A DNA stretch of 64,000 nt from Aaosphaeria pasadenensis (Eukaryota; Ascomycota; Dothideomycetes; Pleosporales): positions 558,001-622,000 of the forward strand of contig JAKLMB010000020.1 in the NCBI GenBank assembly GCA_022813625.1. Reading direction: 5' to 3'. The notes below the pieces were generated by a model. The model made no database searches. It saw only the letters and a list, made by a program, of their open reading frames with translations, and was not told the DNA's origin. A program made the translations under genes and the position numbers. Of the stretch, positions 23,773 to 33,595 are shown piece after piece. Every line of letters starts with the position of its first letter. Position 1 is the first letter of the stretch.

Positions 23773-26494
23773 TTAGATGTTAGTGGGAAGTCGTGGACCT
23801 GTTGGAAATGTACTTTGTCCTGGAAGATTGAACTTAGGAGGCTGTGGTTGAGCCGGAGCTGGCGGTTTTGGCGGCAAGTGAGAAGGCGTACCCCACTTAG
23901 CGATACTGCTTTGAGTCGGGACTTGAGCCAGCGTGGGTTGTGAGAAGGTCGGCGTGGCCATCATTGCATTCTGGGAGTTGACCATGTAGGGTGCTTGCCC
24001 GGCTCCTGAATTATTGTTCATGGGCGCGGGGACGATGTTGTGTGTACTCATAGGGGAGCCGAAAGCCTGTTGGTGAACAGAGGGAGGGCTTGGCCCTGAC
24101 ATTGGTCCTGGCATCTGGTTGGCCGGGGGCATTTGATAATTCCCAAAATTGTTCATTCCCTGATTCATCATGCCGGGCATGTTTTGCTGCATTTGATAGG
24201 GAACGGACCTGCCACCAGGGATGAATGCTTGACTCTGGGGATTGAACTGTTGACGATTGAAACTGCCCGGAAGGGGGTGTTGATTTCTATTCGGCTTGCC
24301 ATTGTATGCTGACGGAGGATATTGCCCATAGGCATAATGATTAGGATGCCCCTGCATCGGAGCCGACAGAGGGCGGTTTCCAGAAGGTCCATTTGGAGTG
24401 AAAGGCGCTTGGCTCATCTGGTAGGTAGGCTGCTGGTTGGGCTGGGTCCATCCTGGATTCATAGGCATCGCTTGCTGGAAATTATCTTGGTAGGGTGCCA
24501 TGGGGGCGGTTGACATTTTCGGAGTTACCTGAGAAGGCATGCCAGCCGATTGAAACGATTGCATACCGCGTTGAAAGTCATTTGAAAGGTCGTAGACGTT
24601 CTGGTTGGAGCCATAATTGGAGTAGTTCATTGGCCCGTTTGCCTGTGGGTATTGTTGACCTTGCCAGCCATAGGAATTTTGTGCCTCTTGTGGTACCATG
24701 ACCGGGTACCCAGAGTTGAAGTTGGGAGGGGGTGAGGTAGCCGCGTTCATGCCATTATATTGCTGATTTTGCATCCCTCCTGGATACCCAGGATAGTACA
24801 TGCTCTGGTCGTTCTCGAAACCGGAGACTTGGTACGGAGGATAATAGGCATTGTACCGTGAGCGTGCCTCGAAATCATCGTCATAACTGCGTTGCTTCTT
24901 GCTCTTCTTCTTTCCAGAAGCCGAACTCGACCTTGAAGCATCCTTTTCCTCGCCACTTGCTGCGTCATTCGCGTCGCTCTCCGCGTTTTCGGCGCTTCCA
25001 AAGATACGCTCTCGTGCTTCTCGATATCTAGCTTCGCGCTCCTCTCTCGTCATGGTTGATTTGTCTTTACTTTCTGTGCCGTTCGCCTCGTTGTTATCGC
25101 CTTCACTGCCGCTACCTCCGCCGACTTCGGATGTGGTCTTCGAAGGACCCTCCGAGTTTGCAGTGGTATTGGTACCAGATTTCGCGCCATCCTCGCGGCG
25201 CATGATCTTGCGTGCTGGGAGGTCTACTGGAGGAGTACTCGTATTCTTAGAAGAGACAGGGAGTCCTGAAAGTGGAGGGGGTCTGCCATAGAGTCAGTGG
25301 GCTTCTTGAACAAGGTGAGGTAGTTATTACATCCGACAATATGGAGTCCTTGTAATTTTCACGCCAGTCATGGTGTTGTCGACTACATGGCCAAGTAGAT
25401 AATAATCTGCCAGTCGGTGTGCAAGCATCCTATAAAACGTGTTACAGTTGGGTAAGGACAACTCGTTTTCACTGCTCTACGTTAGTCTAACGATTGATGG
25501 TTAAGGACGTGACTATCGACTTACCGAGAGTCCTTGACAAAGTCAATAAAATCTTGCTCGAGCTTGAGGACGAAGAGTCGGTCTCTCGGGGATTCGAGCG
25601 CTTCGATCAGCTTCTCATCCGGTGTTGCTTGCACGCTGTGTGTTCCTGCAACATTGGGCATACCATTGCCTAGCGGCTGAGAGATTGGTCTATTTCCACC
25701 ATTCTGGGATTGGGTAGGATCATAAAGGCTGTGTGTGCCGTTCGCATTCAAGTTCGGAAAGCGTCCTGGGGGAGCACCTCGCTGTGGCAATGGTCCCATT
25801 ACTGCAATTTCGTGCAGCTGGTCCCGGAACGCTCGAGCAACACCACTATCGGACCCAACGCGCGAACCAGCAGCTACCGAGTCGGGAGGGGATGTGATGT
25901 CCTCTTCCTCAACTGCTCTAAGACTGGCACTGTCATCGGGACGTAGGGATTCCTTCTCGTCCATGGCAAATGTAGTAGTGGATGCAACGCTCTTGCCATC
26001 AAGGCTTGAAGGTTTCGCCGAGCCATCAGATGATGACAATTGGGTAGAATTATCTTCCGTAGCGAGCGACTTGCCTACAATGATAGGCGCACGTGATTTT
26101 TCCACTTCATCGTCCTTGGAGCTTGGTTGCGAGGGGCCTTGTTGCTTAGGCCCTTTTTCCCAGTGCCCATTACGGGACACAACGCCAGCAGATTTGTTCG
26201 CAATGGTATTGACTTGTTCCTTCTCTGTGCGCGTTATGGGAGGGTTTGCGCTATCTGGGGAAGCATTTGCGGGTGTCTGTGAGGAGACGATGGGTGGTGA
26301 GCTCGCAACTACAGGTGCTGTGGCCATGGGGATGTTTTCTTTGGGAGTATGGGGCTTGTACGAAGAAGCAGCAACCTTACGGAGCATGAGTAAGAAGATT
26401 CATGGCAAGTCGCAACTGGAGAGTACAAACTTACCTTGGCAAAAGAAGGTTTAGCCTTTTGAGGCTCGTAGGGTATCGTGGTTGTAGAAGCCAT
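23773..26494 (-). CDS. R3H and SUZ domain RNA-binding protein
   Basis: Four exons: 26494-26435, 26375-25525, 25429-25331, 25282-23773; introns are 59, 95 and 48 nt; 839 residues. The first 280 residues are disordered and Ser/Pro-rich. The R3H domain follows: LEQDFIDFVKDSRMLAHRLADYYLLGHVVD, in which the R of R-x3-H (near 304) is split by an intron. Next come TPYCRIPPPLSGLP and the basic SUZ-type patch LPARKIMRREDG. The C-terminal 400 residues are rich in Gln, Asn, Pro, Gly and Met, typical of proteins that join RNA granules. R3H/SUZ proteins bind single-stranded nucleic acid. The start MASTTTIPYE is chosen; an ATG at 26620 in the same frame would add 42 residues. Confidence 0.88.
25283..25330 (-). 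other. intron 3 of the R3H gene
   Basis: 48 nt, GTAATA to GGCAG, phase 2; gives TPYCRIPPPLSG. Confidence 0.8.
25430..25524 (-). other. intron 2 of the R3H gene
   Basis: 95 nt, GTAAGT to TTATAG, phase 2. It splits the arginine codon of the R-x3-H motif. Confidence 0.8.
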
Positions 26495-27767
26495 CGCTGA
26501 ATCAAAGCTCCCAGACGCAGTTGCTAAGGCAATCGGTGGTGGCACAATAGGGATTGACCCAGGATATGGTGTTTTTGGCTCGAGCTTCTGCGCAAGAAAC
26601 CGAACGACAGGCAAAAGCAAAGCTGCGTATTAAGATCTTGCAGTGAGGACGGCACTGTGGTGCTTGAGGAGGTCGAGTAAGTCACCAAGAGCGCACGCCG
26701 GAAAGCCGCAGACTTTTTGAGGCCGTGTCCCAGCCAAAGGAAGGAATTAATTCAAGCAAAGATGGGGGATATTTCAAGAAATGGGGTGCTCAAGGAAAGT
26801 CGAAGATGGCAGAGCCGCAGTGCTGGACATTGTGGAGTGTCGACATTCGCACGAGGTGGGGTTGCGGGGCTGGGAAGGGATCGAATATGCGAGGGCAGGT
26901 GAAGAAGTGGATATATACCTTAGGTGCAAGGTCTGGTTATGAACGGGCGTGTGGCCTATATTGGAGGCGGTGGAGCTGCAAGAGCAGTAGCAGCAACAAT
27001 GACCGTGATAGTAGCGGCAGCGGCCAAGGGCACGCCAAAGGCGAGGCGCACAAAAGGTAGTGACGTCCTAACCCAGTAAAAAAGAGACCAGCGCTGACGA
27101 AAAGCAGCAGCAGGCCCTTTTTTATATTTTGTACTCAACCGCAACGGGGAGAGGAGGGAAGAAGGTTGTCGAAGTGGAGGTTGAGGTGGAGGTGGAGGTA
27201 AAAGTGAAAAGAGGGTTGCTCCTCTAAATGGAGAGCGGTAGAGACGAGTAGAGAGAGGTTGGAGGAGTGCGATGGATCATTTAGGCTTGGCTTTGGTAGG
27301 TGGGCGGCCCTCAGTTGACGTTGGACGGGCCGACCTTTTTTCCCTTCCTTTGACTTTACGTATGTAGCCCCAGACTATGGAAGCTTCTATCACGTGCTTA
27401 TTCATTTTCATTACATTTCCCTACCTTGCCCTAGTTACCTAGTTATTACTCCTACGATTACCAAAAGGATCAATCATTCATTAACAATTAAATCAATTTC
27501 CCCCGCCTGGTTTCCTAGGACTGGCCCTCGATAAACCACCTCGCCAACTCCTTATTACCCGCCACATATCTTCTTCATTCGCTCGGTTCAACGACCTTTC
27601 GTTTTTCCTCCCTTTGGCTACACTGGGGAGCACTATCTCTCCCTCCAGATTCAGGTTCAGGTTCAGGTTCAGCTCCAACAAACCTATCAACCATCCTGTC
27701 CATTCTCGCGTACCAGAATCAATAGCATCGCCATCAGCTCGACCTCAGCTACGAGTTACAGCTTAGG
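26495..27767. other. divergent promoter region of the R3H and zinc-knuckle genes
   Basis: 1.27 kb. Holds purine-rich GAGGTGGAGG repeats near 27175-27200 and a TTCAGG hexamer repeat at 27650-27672 in the leader of the zinc-knuckle gene. Small frames here lack protein-like features. Confidence 0.55.
27650..27672 (+). repeat. (TTCAGG)n hexamer in a 5' leader
   Basis: Almost four perfect TTCAGG units, ending 95 bp before the start codon at 27768. Confidence 0.9.
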
Positions 27768-29008
27768 ATGTACCGCGGCCCATCTCGCGGTGGTCGCTCC
27801 AGGGCAACGCCCACGACCCTCTGCCAGAAATGTCTTCAACGAGATATGCCTCCCTTTCCCCTTCCCCCTAATACATTGCTGACAGTAAATACGGCATTAC
27901 AGTTATGAGTGCAAAGCCACGACACAAGAACGGCCCTACAAAGCGCGACCATCCCGAACACAGCAACTCTTGAATCCTAGCCTGAAGCCTAAGCTGACGA
28001 CCGAGGTGCCAAATGATTTGCTTCGCAAGTAAGCACGAATTCTGTTCTTGTCATTTCTAGTACTGTACTAATGCTATTCTTAGAAAAGGTGTCGCCGACG
28101 AGCTATTGGCAAAGAAAGAGCAGGAGCGTGGAAGACGGGCGAGCCGCGACGGGGATAAGGCACGGAGGATTCGGTCGCGATCCTATTCCTCGGACTCAGT
28201 CTCCACAATATCTACATCACGTTCTCTTTCACGATCGAGATCGCCACAACAAGCAGAGCGCAACAGAAAATCCACACATCATGACGGGGCCAACGCACGG
28301 AAACGGAGCAGGAGGTCGGTGTCCTCGGATTATCACTCTTCTGACAGTGTCAAGCACAAATCCGACCGTCACACGCGGCGGCGCTTGAGCTCTTTCAGCC
28401 CAGAGCAGAGAGGTCGACGGGGCAGATCACGGTCCAGCCGAATGTCGCACGACCACGAGATCACAAAAGATGCATCGCGAAGGAACCCCCGCAGCAGAAG
28501 TGGTAGTAGAGGGCGAAGGCGCAACAGAGCTCGAAGCAGAGATCATGGGTACCACAATCGACGACCTGTTAGACAGCTATCTTCCAGATCGCGTTCGAGA
28601 AGCTCGAACCGTATGGACACTTCTGATGATCGTGAGAAGGGTTCGTCAGCCAGGCGTACTTCCGAGTCTCGATCACAGATAGGAAAGACTAGAAACGATG
28701 ATGGGAAAAGTGGGTTGAGGGAACAGTCTGCGTCCATGGGCGACCGAAGCCCTAGCCCCTACTCTCGAAGAGCTGCTCGAGGATCACCAAAGCCTAATTC
28801 TCGGAGGGGCCCACCCCGCTCCCCAAGCCCTCATAGGATTCAGAATGGTCGACGCGACACGAGGCACCAGCGACCCAATTTTGTCGGCTCTCCGGCCAAT
28901 AATGCAAGCAGAGATTTTGAGGCGCAAGGTCCTCCACCTCCCCAGCGAGAGCGAAGCCTGAGTCCCTATAGCAAACGCCTGGCTTTGACTCGGGCCATGC
29001 AGGCCTGA
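27768..29008 (+). CDS. CCHC zinc-knuckle protein with RS-rich tail (ZCCHC10-like)
   Basis: Three exons: 27768-27843, 27893-28028, 28084-29008; 378 residues. The second intron is ordinary (GTAAGC...CTTAG). The first starts AT and ends AC. After splicing, residues 19-32 read CQKCLQRGHYSYEC, a perfect CX2CX4HX4C knuckle. The family block ERPYKARPSRTQQLLNP follows, then KPKLTTEVPNDLLRKKGVADELLAKKE. From about residue 85 the protein is Arg/Ser-rich (RSRSGSRGRRR, SRSRSRSS), like splicing-associated proteins, so a nuclear mRNA-processing role is likely but not shown. It lies tail to tail with Cwf18. No GT-AG alternative keeps both the frame and the knuckle histidine. Confidence 0.87.
27844..27892 (+). 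other. AT-AC intron of the zinc-knuckle gene
   Basis: 49 nt. Begins ATATGCC (a typical fungal GTATGC donor but with A first) and ends AAATAC (AAATAG but with C last). Branch candidates are GCTGAC at 27878-27883, ten bases before the end, and CTAAT at 27869-27873. The splice site cannot slide, because the flanking bases differ. The nearby GACAG would give a stop within eight codons. Confidence 0.75.
28029..28083 (+). other. second intron of the zinc-knuckle gene
   Basis: 55 nt, GTAAGC donor, ACTAAT branch, CTTAG acceptor, phase 2; joins DLLRK to KGVADELL. Confidence 0.88.
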
Positions 29009-29512
29009 TGCTAGCAGCATGAAGCTTTACGCCTTTCGGTTCAAACTAGAATACGAAGAGCGCCGGGCGATGACGTCCATACTATTATCTCACTTGAGAC
29101 TCGGAGTTCGTAATATTTCTCGCAAAGCAGTTCTGCGACGTAGCATTCGGACTAATGCGAGTACATCACCACCATCACTGGCCACATCGGCATTGACAGG
29201 ATAAATGTATTAGAATATTGGATTAGGGCTAGGTATTGGTGCACAACTTTTGGATTGGAGTTTGATGGCAACCTTAGCATAGTAGCTGAACGTTAATACC
29301 CAAACATTGATATCCCGCTTCTGTATTACCTCAACCCTTTGCTCTGCCCCATGGGTATTCGCGCCTCTCTAGGCTTCTTTTCATGAGCGCAGCGTGAAGT
29401 ATAATCCTGATAGTGCGCACGACACTCAGTATGGCTCTTGTACGGCGACAGGCTGTGTAAATGTACACGGGACTGGCTAATGGTGTAATTTCCTCATCGC
29501 ACTGCGACCGAC
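29009..29512. other. convergent intergenic region
   Basis: About 0.5 kb between the 3' ends of the zinc-knuckle gene and Cwf18. Nothing recognised. Confidence 0.6.
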
Positions 29513-30148
29513 TCAGCTCCCATCGTCCTCGTCCCCTCGTTTCCGCTCCGCCTCCTCTTCTTGCTCTTTCAAATGCATGGCTTCCACAAGCTCACTGCCC
29601 TCCATGCCCACCTCCTGACGCTCATCATCCCCGTCCACCCTTTGCCCCGACCTCGCCTTCTTCTGCCCCTCCACGCGCTCTCTCACAAGCTTCGCAATGG
29701 CATTCTCCGTCCACACATCCACACTCTCCAACTTCTTCTCCAAGTCGCGCTTCAAATCCCAATTCGGCCTCTTCGGCTGCAACTTAAACAGGTCCAACGG
29801 CTGATCCTCCGCCGCCTCCTTCGCCTGCGCTTCCTTCGACGAAAGCGCTATCTGCGCCGCCTTGTACTCTAACGTCTGCGTGGGGTCGCTGATGGGTCCT
29901 GATTCGAACGCGAGGCGCACGTTTCGCGTCGTGGGGTCGAAGTTGCGGCCGCTCAGGAATACCTCTGTCACTGGGCGTTCTGACGGCTCTTCTTCTGCTT
30001 CTGTCCGCACGAGGGCTGTGGAGGGATCGGGGCTGTCATTGTGAGAGTCGTCTTCTGTGGGCGCTTGTTTCCTCTTCAGGGACTTGAGCTGTGCGAGGCG
30101 GGCTTTGCGGTCGTTGGAAGCGGCGGCGAGAGCTTCGTGTGAAGGCAT
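29513..30148 (-). CDS. cwf18: pre-mRNA splicing factor Cwf18 (CCDC12 homologue)
   Basis: Single exon, 211 residues. Begins MPSHEALAAASNDRKARLAQLKSLKRK, the family's N-terminal helix, and contains the signature FLSGRNFDPTTRNVRLAFE. The later helix LDLFKLQPKRPNWDLKRDLEKKLESVDVWTENAIAKLVRER matches the conserved second half. The end is acidic (EQEEEAERKRGDEDDGS). Cwf18/CCDC12 is a small component of the activated spliceosome associated with Cdc5/Prp19. Length agrees with fungal homologues. The start codon lies 355 bp from that of the divergent PPR gene. Confidence 0.92.
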   Translation of the reverse strand: MPSHEALAAASNDRKARLAQLKSLKRKQAPTEDDSHNDSPDPSTALVRTEAEEEPSERPVTEVFLSGRNFDPTTRNVRLAFESGPISDPTQTLEYKAAQIALSSKEAQAKEAAEDQPLDLFKLQPKRPNWDLKRDLEKKLESVDVWTENAIAKLVRERVEGQKKARSGQRVDGDDERQEVGMEGSELVEAMHLKEQEEEAERKRGDEDDGS

Positions 30149-30503
30149 GGCTTTGTGATGTCGCGGTGAGGTTTGGTACCGCTGATGACCGAGTATTGCG
30201 AATTGATTGGATTGCCAAGCGATGTATTCGAGGTTCCAGGAATAGTTAATGGACGTTGATCTGTGTTTGGGGAAGTTTGGAGATTGGAGTAGGCGAGACG
30301 TCGCGTAGAGGATGCGAGAATGGAGACTAGGATTCTAGTCCTGCAGACATTTGCGGAGAAAAGCTCGGTGGTGAGCTGCCGCCGCCAAGATTTCAACATC
30401 AACGAAATTTCAGAAACGCCTACAATAGTACCATCAACGACTTTCCCCTTCCACCATCTAAGAACAGTATGGCCCGATAACCGTTTCGAAAATATCGCCG
30501 TAG
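30149..30503. other. shared promoter of Cwf18 and the PPR gene
   Basis: 355 bp between divergent start codons. Frames crossing it lack domain features. Confidence 0.55.
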
Positions 30504-33275
30504 ATGCCCTCTGTCCGCCTGCCCGATGCCAGGTGTCGAGCCTACGCAGACCTACCGGTTCTTCCTTTCCTCGCGCCGAGTGCTTTCCACGAGTCTCCTT
30601 TTCTAGGGACAAGGCCGCTATGCAATGGGCGGCCACATACGCCTAGGGTGAATAATGGGAATGGGAAATATGTGCAAAATCAGAAGCAGTCGGGAAGACA
30701 GTATGGACTCCATGGAAAGGTTTTCACGGCCTCCAAGCACGGTGTCGTAGGGTCGAGTCAACGGCCTATCCCACCATCATTCAATTGGAGACGAGAGAGC
30801 ACTCCACGCTCAACAGGCTTTCTACCTCCAACTACCCAGCACAGAAAATACTCTTCAAATTTAGGCGTAAACGCTCAAGAAGTTTCCAGCGAGGCGCCTC
30901 CCGAAACAATAGGGACATCGTTGAATCTGAACCCCTCCGAGCTCAGTGAGCCCAACACGGTTTCAAGGCTACCAGCTGCCATAAAAAAGGTCCAGTCAAA
31001 GCGCAGTACTGTATCCAGGAATACAGACATTGAGCATCGGGTTTCTCGAAAACGACCCACAACACCTGGTCCCAGCATCCGTCAAACGACGCAGAGACCA
31101 GTCAGCTTCCAGAATTACGTTGGGAGAAGTAGCCATCTACATCTCGTAGACAAACGCCGGGAAATACCAATCCAAAAGCTACTTCGGGATATCAAGATCT
31201 TTGAATCATATGCTCCAGACGCCCGACGTACTAAACTACTCCAAAGGAGTAGATACCGGGCTCTTACGCGCCAGTTGTGGACTTACCAACGAAGAGCTCC
31301 GGAAATTCTTACCTTGTCAAGCGACACCACTCCACATGATGAGGCAATCGCTATCAGGGCCTTCACTGCTCTGGATCGAAAGATCTACCCTTCTTTGGAA
31401 CGGAGAAGTCACAAGATCGTGACTCGATACCCCTCCGAAATCGGCCCTTGGCTTCGACAACTTCAGAATGGAATCCCCCATGGAAGACATAATGAGGAGC
31501 AGATGCTGAAGAATTGGGGAGAACTCGGTGAAGCAGAGCGGGATCAAAGATGGCACCACTTACTCCTATACCTCCTCAGCAAGGACCCAGACAGCGCCCT
31601 CCAATTCATACGAGTCCTGCTACGCGAGCCTCACGTTCGGAACTGGAATGCAGTTATTGTCGCGGACGCTCTGGAGCACCTCGCGAGGCTGTACAGAAAC
31701 AGAGAGTCTCTGGGGTTGGTCCTCAACTACTCCTTATACCTGGTGCCGACACTCCACGCTTTCATTCGAGCTGGATCCGCCAACATGATTAGTGTGTGCT
31801 CGCAAGACTTGCTATACAATGCTGCAAAGCTAGCATCCGCATCCGAGCTGAAAGCCTTGTACGACCTGCTGATAGAGAAGAACTATCATGTAGGCTTCAA
31901 CACACGCCTACAGTATGCCCATTCGTTTACCATATGCGGCGAGCACGATCATGCCATGAAATGTCTCGCTGGAGCTATTGAGAAGAAAGATGTATCCGAC
32001 CTAAGCAGAAGGCTTATGCACAGCAAGCGCTGCGTCAGAATCTGCGCTCTGGTGCTCCGTAAATGTGTCCAGGGTGGTAAGAACTACCACCTGATGAACC
32101 AAATAGTCGCGAAGCTTCTCGATCTCGGTATCGAGCTTGATGTACATCTCTACAACGTCATCATGAGCAATGCTATGGAGGCTGCAGACCCTGATACTGC
32201 ATTCCAAGTATATGGAGCCTTAGGGAAGACAAATCTAGAACCGGACAAGTTCACTTATTCTATCCTTCTCCACGGTTGCACCATGTCCAACAATACCGCC
32301 AATCACCCCGACTTCGTGGAGACTTGCAAGCTGAAGGCGCAGGAACTGGGGGATCCATGGCTAGCAACTGACTGCCTCTACAACCTCTACGTTCGACACC
32401 AAGATTCAAGCATTCAGGAAATAAGCTCGGTTCTCACGGACCTATACGCACAGCTGTTCGACACCAGGCCACTTAGTCCTTTTGGCATCCTCAACACAGA
32501 ACAAGCAGGATCTCCGGCAGCTCCAGCAGAACAAGCGTCCTTCGGCCTTGAACCTACGTCTATCGCACTATACCTGATGCTGCAAATCGAGATCCGAAAG
32601 GCGCAGTCCCTAGGCACCACACACGTCTGGCGCCTCATGGAATACTTCATCCGCCTCGTAACCGAAGACCAAGTCCCCGCGCTCACCCAACTCGCCAAGG
32701 ACACGCGCATCTGGAACGCCTTCCTGTACGCCTTCTGCAAAGAGCAGCAATTCGAGAGCGCCTCGCAGCTCATTTCCAAGATGGCGAAGGGCCACATCCC
32801 CGGCGCGCCCGCCCCGGATGTCTTCACCTGGAACATCTTCATGCAGGCTTTCTTCAGGACGCGCCAGTTCCGCGCCGCGGAACGCATCTTCGAGATGATG
32901 GAGGCGAGAGGCGTCGAGCCGGACCAATACACGTACGGTGTCATGCTGAGGGGATATGCCAGTGCCCAGCACGTGGAGAGGCTCGGACAGATTCTGCCGC
33001 ATGTGAACGACGGGCCCTTGCCGGACAGTCTCGTGCGGGCGCTGATGAAAGTGGTCAATCGAACGAAGTTGGAGATGGAACTCGAGAAGGCGGAGATGAT
33101 CACGCAGAGTAGGAAGCATGCTCAGGCTGAAGCTGAGCAGGAAGAGATGGCGCGGCGTTGGGACGCATCGGTTCCTACTCCTCCCGCAGAGCAGAAGACG
33201 AGCCTGTCTGCCTCGAGCAATTGGGCGAATCGATTGCAGTCTCCGAGCGTTTTACGTCGTAATACATCTTCGTGA
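30504..33275 (+). CDS. pentatricopeptide repeat protein, probably mitochondrial
   Basis: Single exon, 923 residues. The first 150 residues are basic and Ser/Thr-rich with few acidic residues, as in mitochondrial presequences. PPR motifs are clear in the second half: VHLYNVIMSNAMEAADPDTAFQVYGALGKTNLEPD, KFTYSILLHGC, and near the end VFTWNIFMQAFFRTRQFRAAERIFEMMEARGVEPD followed by YTYGVMLRGY. Such proteins bind organellar RNA and support processing or translation of mitochondrial transcripts; the target is unknown. The start is the first ATG in the frame; the true N-terminus may be shorter. Strong opposite-strand frames at 32414-33119 are shadows caused by the GC-rich third codon positions. Confidence 0.88.
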   Translation: MPSVRLPDARCRAYADLPVLPFLAPSAFHESPFLGTRPLCNGRPHTPRVNNGNGKYVQNQKQSGRQYGLHGKVFTASKHGVVGSSQRPIPPSFNWRRESTPRSTGFLPPTTQHRKYSSNLGVNAQEVSSEAPPETIGTSLNLNPSELSEPNTVSRLPAAIKKVQSKRSTVSRNTDIEHRVSRKRPTTPGPSIRQTTQRPVSFQNYVGRSSHLHLVDKRREIPIQKLLRDIKIFESYAPDARRTKLLQRSRYRALTRQLWTYQRRAPEILTLSSDTTPHDEAIAIRAFTALDRKIYPSLERRSHKIVTRYPSEIGPWLRQLQNGIPHGRHNEEQMLKNWGELGEAERDQRWHHLLLYLLSKDPDSALQFIRVLLREPHVRNWNAVIVADALEHLARLYRNRESLGLVLNYSLYLVPTLHAFIRAGSANMISVCSQDLLYNAAKLASASELKALYDLLIEKNYHVGFNTRLQYAHSFTICGEHDHAMKCLAGAIEKKDVSDLSRRLMHSKRCVRICALVLRKCVQGGKNYHLMNQIVAKLLDLGIELDVHLYNVIMSNAMEAADPDTAFQVYGALGKTNLEPDKFTYSILLHGCTMSNNTANHPDFVETCKLKAQELGDPWLATDCLYNLYVRHQDSSIQEISSVLTDLYAQLFDTRPLSPFGILNTEQAGSPAAPAEQASFGLEPTSIALYLMLQIEIRKAQSLGTTHVWRLMEYFIRLVTEDQVPALTQLAKDTRIWNAFLYAFCKEQQFESASQLISKMAKGHIPGAPAPDVFTWNIFMQAFFRTRQFRAAERIFEMMEARGVEPDQYTYGVMLRGYASAQHVERLGQILPHVNDGPLPDSLVRALMKVVNRTKLEMELEKAEMITQSRKHAQAEAEQEEMARRWDASVPTPPAEQKTSLSASSNWANRLQSPSVLRRNTSS

Positions 33276-33595
33276 TGCCAACTGAGACTGGCATCAGGAG
33301 AATCATTCTTAGCATGTACAATTTCACAAATATAGCGCTTTCCCTTCTCACGAGCTTTGTAACATTACTACTTCAATCCATGTATAAACATTTGACCGCA
33401 TCATGTATCGTAATAGATACGGGCATTGCTACACACGTATAGCTACATACCGTACTTACTTCAAGGCAAATAAAATCGTCATGGCCTACATATAAAACTC
33501 CAACCACCCAACCAATTAGCAAATTCAAGTCATCTAATCATTCAGTGTCGTGCTGCCAAATCGTTCGCAATTTGAGTGATATAACCCTCCGCCTT
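33276..33595. other. convergent intergenic region
   Basis: 320 bp of AT-rich 3' sequence between the PPR gene and the 903-residue gene. Nothing recognised. Confidence 0.65.

Noticed and set aside
27844..27892. Minor (U12) spliceosome intron
   Set aside because: The donor ATATGCC departs from ATATCCTT at the critical fifth base, there is no TTCCTTAAC branch, and ordinary fungal branch signals are present; a major-spliceosome AT-AC intron fits better.
32414..33119. Long minus-strand frames of 229 and 169 residues
   Set aside because: Shadows of the PPR gene caused by GC-rich third codon positions.
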